From: Amaurobius ferox | Taxonomy: Eukaryota; Arthropoda; Arachnida; Araneae; Amaurobiidae | Direction of reading: 5' to 3' | NCBI GenBank assembly: GCA_951213105.1 | Contig: OX578152.1 | Location: 73,235,180-73,299,179 of the forward strand | DNA length: 64,000 nucleotides | Shown here: positions 57,546 to 64,000 of the stretch, in pieces | How positions within the stretch are numbered: the stretch's first letter is position 1 | Layout: every line of letters starts with the position of its first letter | The notes under the pieces: model-generated | What the model was told of the DNA's origin: nothing | What the model saw: the letters and a program-made list of their open reading frames with translations, nothing else | The model's database searches: none | Translations under genes and position numbers: made by a program

Positions 57546-59217
57546 TAGTGTTTTACGACAGATACAACACAAAATATAAATTTAAAAGAACTTAAAAAAT
57601 CACGATTTTTACTCTGGGAAAAAATATGGATGCCATATTACTTTTCTTATATACATAATTTATAAGTAATGTATTGTGACGGGATCGAAAATCCGAATTC
57701 GAGTTTTCGACGGGAGAGAACGTTTCAAGCATCCCTGATCACGAATCAAACATTTTTGAAGTGATGTCTGTGTGTGTGTGTGTGTGAATGTGTGTGTGTG
57801 TCAGTGAGTCTGTGGAGACGATAACTGACGAACGAATGGACCGATTCGAACAAAATTTTTTACAAAAATCACAATCCGTAAACACTGGAAGCCAATTGTT
57901 TTTATACGCAATAGAATGTTCAGAACCCCCCCTAAATTTTCGAGTGAAATTTTGAAAAAATCGTCAAAAAATCAAAGCCGCTAATAAAGTTACGCAAGTA
58001 GACATTTCTTATGTAATTTTTCATTAGAAAACGATTGACATAAATTTTAGAACGCTAACATGAACCGCTCTCGAAATATTGCACATTTTTTTAAAAAAAT
58101 TATCAAAAATTATATAAAATAAAAAAAAAGTATTTCCTATTGAGAAACATGTTCACTTTTCATATGTAATACCATGCGATAAATTTGGTGACATCATTCT
58201 CGTGGATCTAGATCGTTCCATTCATGAAAAAAGATACTTTGAGTAATACGTTTGTATTTGAACGCCAATAGTCATTTATCTGCTGTAAGAATAACTTATT
58301 TCTCCACCCATAACGCTTGGCGAGATTTTGGCGACGAATTTGGCGGAATGTCGCCAACTTGGCGACATTTTTAATTGTTGCCAAGCTAACAAAAATCTCG
58401 CCAAATTGATAAAAATGATGCTAAATCACTGAAAATGACGACTAATGAAGAAAATTCAATATCGGGGAAAGAATATAAGTATCTACTATAAGAATAACAT
58501 TTTTTTTAACTGTAAAAGTAGTAAATTCATTGCATTATATAAGGAAAGTCATGTGTTGCCCATGTCAGATTTTTTTATTTTGAAATGTGTCCCGTGATCT
58601 TTTCATATTATATGGGTGTAATTATTATTTTAATTTTTATTTAATAAACTACCTACCGAACATATTTTGCTGAAATTTATTTAATATATTTTACGGGATA
58701 ATTTGAATATTTCCTAAAACTTTTGAAGCAATTTGTGAGTTTTAAATTAACTTAAAAAATGTTTGCCATATTTTAATTGTATTAAAAAATAGATGCCATA
58801 TTTTAATTTACAACGAGGCACGTGATCTCTTCAGATAATATAGGTCTGATTATTATTTAAATTTTTATTTAAAAACCACATAACATATTTTGATGAAATT
58901 TTTTTGCACATTTTACGGGATAATATGAATATTTCCTAAAATTCTCGAAGCAATTTGAGAATTTTAACTCCGCTTAAAACATGTTTGAAAAATTAGGTCC
59001 CATAGGGTTCAATGTAATTCAATTTTTCAACCAGGGTTCAAAGCAAAACTAGTTGGGTGACAGTATTCATTTATATTTCCATATGTCCCACAGGCGGTCC
59101 CAACATACTAAATTTTCATTTTGATAAAGTTATTTTTACGGCAGTTATCGTGCGAACGGACAGACAGACAGAATGAACAAAGTCATAAACACTTTTCAAC
59201 TATGTTGTTAAGTGCTG
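57546..59217 (-). mobile_element. Family C copies (C6) split by a family A insertion
   Basis: 57546-57639 and 58570-58765 are one C copy interrupted by A11. 58766-59217 repeats the interior (GATGCCATATTTTAATT onwards) and ends with the core, GGACAGACAGACAG and the palindromic terminus AACACTTTTCAACTATG-like. A tandem C arrangement therefore exists here, as in C5. Confidence 0.78.
57640..58569 (+). mobile_element. Family A hairpin-ended element inserted in family C (A11)
   Basis: Palindrome with some decay at 57640-57674, (GT)n at about 57769-57800, core at about 57817, distal end TCATGTGTTGCCCATGTCAG to 58569. Flanks GCCATATT and TTTTATTTTG join into GCCATATTTTATTTTG, exactly the uninterrupted sequence of C4 near 39750, so element boundaries and a T-tract target are defined by comparison. 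Confidence 0.92.
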
Positions 59218-59399
59218 AAATTGAGCAAAGAACATCTGCATTTCAAATCCATTTAAACCTCTGATATTCACTGAAAGTGGACTACTGAAAATTATTTTGA
59301 TCGGATAATAATTTAATTTTAATACCGAGGCAGAGCAATATTTTTTAAATAATTGGCTCTTTAAATTTAATTATGTTAATATTATTATTTTTCTTTTTA

Positions 59400-60783
59400 C
59401 ACTGCTCACAACTGAAATAGCAACACCATGAAGAAATTGATGTATCCTTACGAATTTTACAAAATATAATTTTAACATAGGGATGTGCAAATGATCAAAA
59501 AATCATATCGGGAAAAGCATCGATCTTTATTGACATTAGATCAATATGGAATAGGCCCACCGCGAGCGGCTATGCAGGATTGGGACCAGGCATCCCTATC
59601 GTGTCAATGAGATGGTCAATGATGTGCTGAGGGAGGGCATTCAACACAACAAGCAATTGGGCTTGTAACTGAACATGATTTGCTGGAATTGGGATTTATT
59701 TTAATCCCATGATGTCCCAGATATGCGACGGTAATTGGCGACAAATCTTCAGAATATGCTGGACAAGGCAGGATATCAAAATCTTGTAGATTATCTATAG
59801 TTATCCGTGCAGTATGTGGCCTGGCATTATCCTGCTGAAAAAGCAGTCCAAGCCTGGTTGATTGATATGGCTGTACCACAGGTTTCACAATGTAAGGCAC
59901 GTATCGTTGTGCCGTGATACTGCCAGAAACATGGACCAAAGCTGTTCGTCCACCAAATATTACACCACCCCAAACCATAGTACCACTTAGGGGGGCTATG
60001 TGGCGACTCATAGAGAAATCTTCTTGATGGCGTTGTTGAAAGTGCCGCCATACGCGATTACGGCCATCTGGCATGCCAAAATAGAATCGTGATTCATCCG
60101 TGAACAGAATGTTTCGCCATTCCGTCGACCATTGCGTCTCATTTGACACCACTGTAGGCGAACGTGACTGGTGAAGACGTTGAAACGGTAGGTGTCGATA
60201 AAGTCGTTCAACTCGGAATCCTGTGTCATGCAAACGGTTTCGAATTGTTTGAATCGAAACCACGTTACCTGTAGTGTGGGATAAATGCCGTTGTAACACG
60301 GTTGCTGTAGTAAACGGCTCCCGCACAACGCTCCTCAGACATATACGATCCTCACGTAATGTGGTATACCTGGAAGCTCCACTATCGTCGTGTCGTTTCG
60401 TTGACTCTCACGAGCCATAACACACACCATGCGCACTTGACGATCCAATAGTTCAGCGATCCTTCGAAGGTTCATTCCACCCTCACGTAAATCAGCGATT
60501 TGGTGCAGTTTTTTTTAACGACAACTGAAAATATGCGGTACGTCGGCATACTCTTGGCATACTGTGATGATTTTTACAACCTGAAATCAATGACGCTACA
60601 ATTTAGCTGTAATATGGCTCCTCCTTGACATGACGCTTTTATGCTGCTCGGCAAGGTGTTACGTCGCTACGCGTAACGAAACTGTGATCATTTGCATATC
60701 TCGCCTTGCTGTTTCCATTGCCTTGATTTACAGAAAGATAAACCTACAACTTTATGATGTTGCGATTTCAGTTGTGAGCAGTG
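59400..60783 (-). mobile_element. Tc1-like transposon, defective
   Basis: Terminal inverted repeats CACTGCTCACAACTGAAATA (left) and complement CACTGCTCACAACTGAAATC (right); left flank TA at 59398-59399, right flank mutated to CA. The 1384-bp length is close to intact Tc1 elements. It encodes a broken transposase on the minus strand. Confidence 0.9.
59570..60505 (-). pseudogene. Tc1-like transposase pseudogene
   Basis: From about 60505: IADLREGGMNLRRIAELL (helix-turn-helix), then a frameshift near 60400. The main frame (60326-59616, 236 codons) has TDESRF (first Asp, residue 77), MVWGGVIFGG and FQQDNARPHTA (second Asp, residue 166). It then reads PAYSEDLSPI, but where the family continues with Glu-His the frame shifts and the third catalytic Glu is not readable. 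Downstream in another frame, HIWDIMG, VQLQAQLLVVLNALPQHI and a stop at 59570-59572 restore the expected C-terminus. A DDE cut-and-paste transposase by family; inactive here. Confidence 0.93.
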
Positions 60784-61236
60784 CACAATTGTGTTATTTT
60801 CAAAGAAAGCCCAGGAAATGCAGTAAAATTTATTAATGTTATTTATTTATTTATTAAATTTTTGTTAACAATATAATGCATTTTTAGCATTTTTTGGTAG
60901 CTTGTGAATCCGTGCTATTTAAATTATTTAAATATTTCTTTATATCATAGTCAAAAGGCCCAAAATATTGATGACCCTAGGGCATCGACATTCCTATCCG
61001 GTACTGGTATTATTTTGTTAACTCCGGTACTGGTATTATTTTGTTAACTCAGTTTTCTATTTTTCTATTGTAAAAAGAACGGTGATTGAGATTTCATCAA
61101 AGGAAAATGAAATATGACATATTTTCGATGAAATATGATATATTTTCACAATGACGCTACATCAATGACGCTACAAATTAGCTGTAATATGGCTTTGAAA
61201 ATAATTATGAAAATAACGCAATTGTACACTGCTCAA
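60784..61236. repeat. Rearranged duplicate of the Tc1 right end region
   Basis: 61190-61236 (GAAAATAACGCAATTGTACA, CTGCTCA) is an inverted copy of 60775-60812, and TCAATGACGCTACAAATTAG at 61164 repeats 60586-60605 directly. A further duplication of CCGGTACTGGTATTATTTTG lies at 60998 and 61024. Confidence 0.7.
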
Positions 61237-61280
61237 AAAGTGCGATGAAATATGATATATTTTGATCGCACTTTTACTTT
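61235..61280. other. Hairpin with 11-bp stem
   Basis: AAAAGTGCGAT (about 61239) pairs exactly with ATCGCACTTTT (about 61264), loop about 14 nt. Confidence 0.8.
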
Positions 61281-63240
61281 TCTTGCCAATATATAATGTA
61301 TATAGGTATTTTAATGAGATCTAAATTCGAATCCTAGTTTGCCATACAGCTGCACGTGTTTAACATCATAGAAATAAAACAGGGAATTATTGGTTTTAGA
61401 CTGATCGCAATGGATGAATAGCAGTAACCACAAAGACTTGTAACAGTTCTGGTTTTAAGTACTTTGCATATGCAAACGCTTCTTTTAGGCACAAATGTTC
61501 TGTACCTAATCTTCTGTGCACAAATATTCTGTGCTAAAAAATGCCTGGTAGAATCGAAAAATGTTCAAAGTACACATAAAAATTCGGATATTCTGACTAT
61601 ACTGAGATTTTGTTCTCTATTTGATCAATCAATACCCTTTAAGGATGAGCAATAATAATTGGAAACGATGATGATAAGATGTCTTATGGTTAAAATTCTC
61701 TACATCTTATGCAACATCTATTTGGAGTCAAAATTGTATATATGTCATATTTTCACATGTTATTTTAGGAATACGACAGAGTTCCATACCACCAAGTCAT
61801 CATGTCCGAATCCGTAATTGACAAGTGTGTATTATATTCAACAAACCCCAGTTTATAGGTGTCTGTAAATCAAGCCACAAAGAAAGCTGAATACTTGATA
61901 CTTTTTCCTCTGTAAAGCCGCCTCAAAGCAAAGATAAACAAAAATACTACAATTGGTGCGATACACCTGAAAAATAAAACTTTAAAATGGCACTTTTACG
62001 ATTGTCGTTCCGGCTTTTTGTTTTTCAGTGTTGGCGGATCTGCAGTCTTAACTACTGAACCGATTTTCATGAATGATGTCCCATTTTATGTGTTATAGTG
62101 AGTGGTACATACTTTTTTTTAAAAAACAAAATGATAAATTTGATTTAAAATTTCCAAACTTAAAAAAAAAACATAAATAAATGATACTCGACGGTAAAGT
62201 ATAATTTGCAAAACTATATTTCTGTTACATACATTTATTAAAAAATCATTTTGTTTTTGGCACGTAACGAAAAAAATATAAACGCGTTATACATGAAACA
62301 CATTATCAAAGGATCTTCAGAAAATATTTTTCTGCAGTGGATCGAGTTTGAATCCTCAGGACCATGGAGGTAAAAGTAAGGAGTTAAAGCTCCATATTAA
62401 GAAAACGCCAATATTGTTTGAAACAATAATTCAGGTGGCGCTAGGATAATATAAGTAACCCTGCATTGTATGCATTTCTATAGCAAAAGGCTTAAAATAT
62501 GTATTTAAACTGTCAATTTTGTAAAAATAAATTATTAGAAGAATTCAAAGTAGAATTGAAACAATAAAGAATATTCCTACGTATTCAAAGTAATTTTACC
62601 TTACAATTTATTTTTATCTCCCTATATACTGTACTCTACCCTACAACTATGAAAAATACTGGTTAATTATACTCATAATTAGGGAACTCTTAATTTTAAA
62701 ATAATCAAAAATACATATACTAAATACTACGTCTTTCTATTGTGCTAACTAATAGTAGCAGCTACTTTGCTAACACTAGTGACACCTAAATTTAATTCTC
62801 AAAGTAGTATTATGGCATTTTCATACGTTTTATCCAAAGGAGTTTTATCTCCTTCTTTCTAACTCCATGCTCAGGACAATGCATTGAAAAAGATCGTGCT
62901 TTTGAAATCAATTTAAATTCTCGAAATTGTCGTAATTTCATCCACAAAAATAAACAAGAAATTAATCTCAAAAGAGGCTTAAAATTTTGCACTTTATGAG
63001 ATCTCATTTTCAATTTAGTAGTGATCGTGATAACTAGTTTCAAATCATGAAATTGGAGTGTGAAATGCCAATATTAACTGGTATATGTTTATTTTCCTAT
63101 CATAATTTTTACTTTCCATTGTCATTTGACGGGGTATATAGTCAGAACCGTTTTTTACCATACAAAAAGCAGGCAAATGTTGGGCACCCAAATTATTCAG
63201 AGGCCTATTTCTTTTATCTCATCAACATTTCGTATATTTT
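61281..63240. other. Unassigned AT-rich DNA
   Basis: No gene recognised. At 62046-62100 the phrase ACTACTGAACCGATTTTCAT resembles the family A/B core (AATGGACCGATTCGAACG), hinting at a decayed relative. The minus-strand frame at 62810-63043 has no recognisable domain. Confidence 0.4.
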
Positions 63241-64000
63241 AACACGTTACAACATAGTTGAAAGTGATTATGACTTTGTTAACACTTTACAACATAGTTG
63301 AAAGTGTTTATGACTTTGTTTATTCTGTCTGCCTGTCCGTTAGCACGATAACTGCCGTAAAAATGGCTTTATCAAAATGAAATTTTAGTATGTTGTTCAG
63401 ACGGTCTGTGGGACCTATGGGAATATAAATGAATAAAATCACCCAATTAGTTTTTTATTGAACTCGGATTGAAAAAATGAAATACATTGAATCCTATGGG
63501 ACCTAATGTTTCAAACATTTTTTAAGCGAATTTAAAATTCACAAATTGCTTCGAAAATTTTAGGAAGTATTCAAATTATCCCATAAAATATATAAAAAAA
63601 ATCAGTAAAATATGTTAGGTAGTTTTTTAAATAAAAATTATTTAATATATGGAGAAAAACAAATTCAATTAAATTCTGACTCTCGTTATATTCTCCAGAA
63701 AGAAAAAAAATATATATTATATAATAAATATCTTTCCAAAAGGTTTAATTTTTTATATATAAAAGAGGTTTCACATTTTAGAATAAATATGGTAGATAAC
63801 AATTTTTCAAATGTTTAAATAAAATAAATTATTATAGCATTGTGATGAATTAAATGATCGGAAAAATGATTATGAATGAAATGCTGCTTTTATATAGAGG
63901 CGATTTATATTTCGATGACGTCATTTGAATAAAGTTCATTTGTTTTCGATGAAGTTTTCAAATATAATAAATTATTGTAGTGTTATGATAATTTTAAAAA
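63241..64000 (+). mobile_element. Family C element with doubled terminus, cut by the window end (C7)
   Basis: The 40-bp terminal palindrome unit occurs twice in tandem (63241-63280 and 63281-63320, AACACTTTACAACATAGTTG and its diverged twin). Then CTGTCTGCCTGTCCG, core CACGATAACTGCCGTAAAAA, CGGTCTGTGGGACCTATG and interior sequence close to C5a follow to the window end. Confidence 0.85.

Overview
This window looks like intergenic, repeat-dominated nuclear DNA from an animal, most likely an arthropod and possibly an arachnid. The evidence is AT-rich sequence packed with transposon remnants, SINEs whose RNA polymerase III heads come from 5S rRNA and tRNA, Tc1/mariner and Tigger/pogo transposase fossils, and long (TG)n and (GACA)n tracts. 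I found no intact host protein gene, no functional rRNA or tRNA gene, no CRISPR array and nothing bacterial. The arachnid guess rests on general familiarity with such genomes and is not proven here.

Layout. 1-4.3 kb: a 171-bp satellite array, a 216-bp tandem array broken by a SINE, then two hairpin-ended elements in tandem (family B) inside an unclassified repeat (family F). 4.6-5.5 kb: a two-level tandem repeat. 8.7-9.7 kb: an inverted-repeat element with a SINE inside. 10.4-16.4 kb: four family A elements separated by family F and hAT-like remnants. 17.5-23.45 kb: an old array of roughly 50-bp units, interrupted by a Tigger transposon, an element built of about 320-bp units and a family C element. 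23.5-24.4 kb: two tRNA-like SINE heads and a full-length 5S-headed SINE. 24.4-27.6 kb: mostly unique sequence. 27.6-34.3 kb: a dense mosaic of families A, B and C. 34.86-35.22 kb: a 21-bp minisatellite. 35.5-36.2 kb: a broken IS630/Tc1-type transposase. 36.3-49 kb: more A, B and C copies, including an A/B chimera, and a foldback element. 49.9-56.3 kb: a cluster of TA-flanked, terminal-inverted-repeat elements and SINEs nested in them. 57.5-60.8 kb: a C element split by an A element, then a Tc1-like transposon. 63.2-64 kb: another C element running off the window.

How the parts relate. Families A, B and C differ over most of their length but share one plan. Each has a terminal palindrome at one end, then a simple-repeat tract, then a short conserved core. 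At the other end each has an inverted copy of half the palindrome plus a short hairpin. The plan resembles non-autonomous Helentrons (HINE/DINE-1 type), but no Rep/helicase gene is present to confirm it. The best-documented mobile family is a composite SINE with a (CAA)n tail. One copy has a tRNA-type head with A and B boxes. Two copies have a complete 5S rRNA-derived head placed upstream of a tRNA relic that lost its B box. Target-site duplications of 12-15 bp around four copies show real retroposition. Every transposase seen is broken, so local DNA transposons would depend on enzymes encoded elsewhere.
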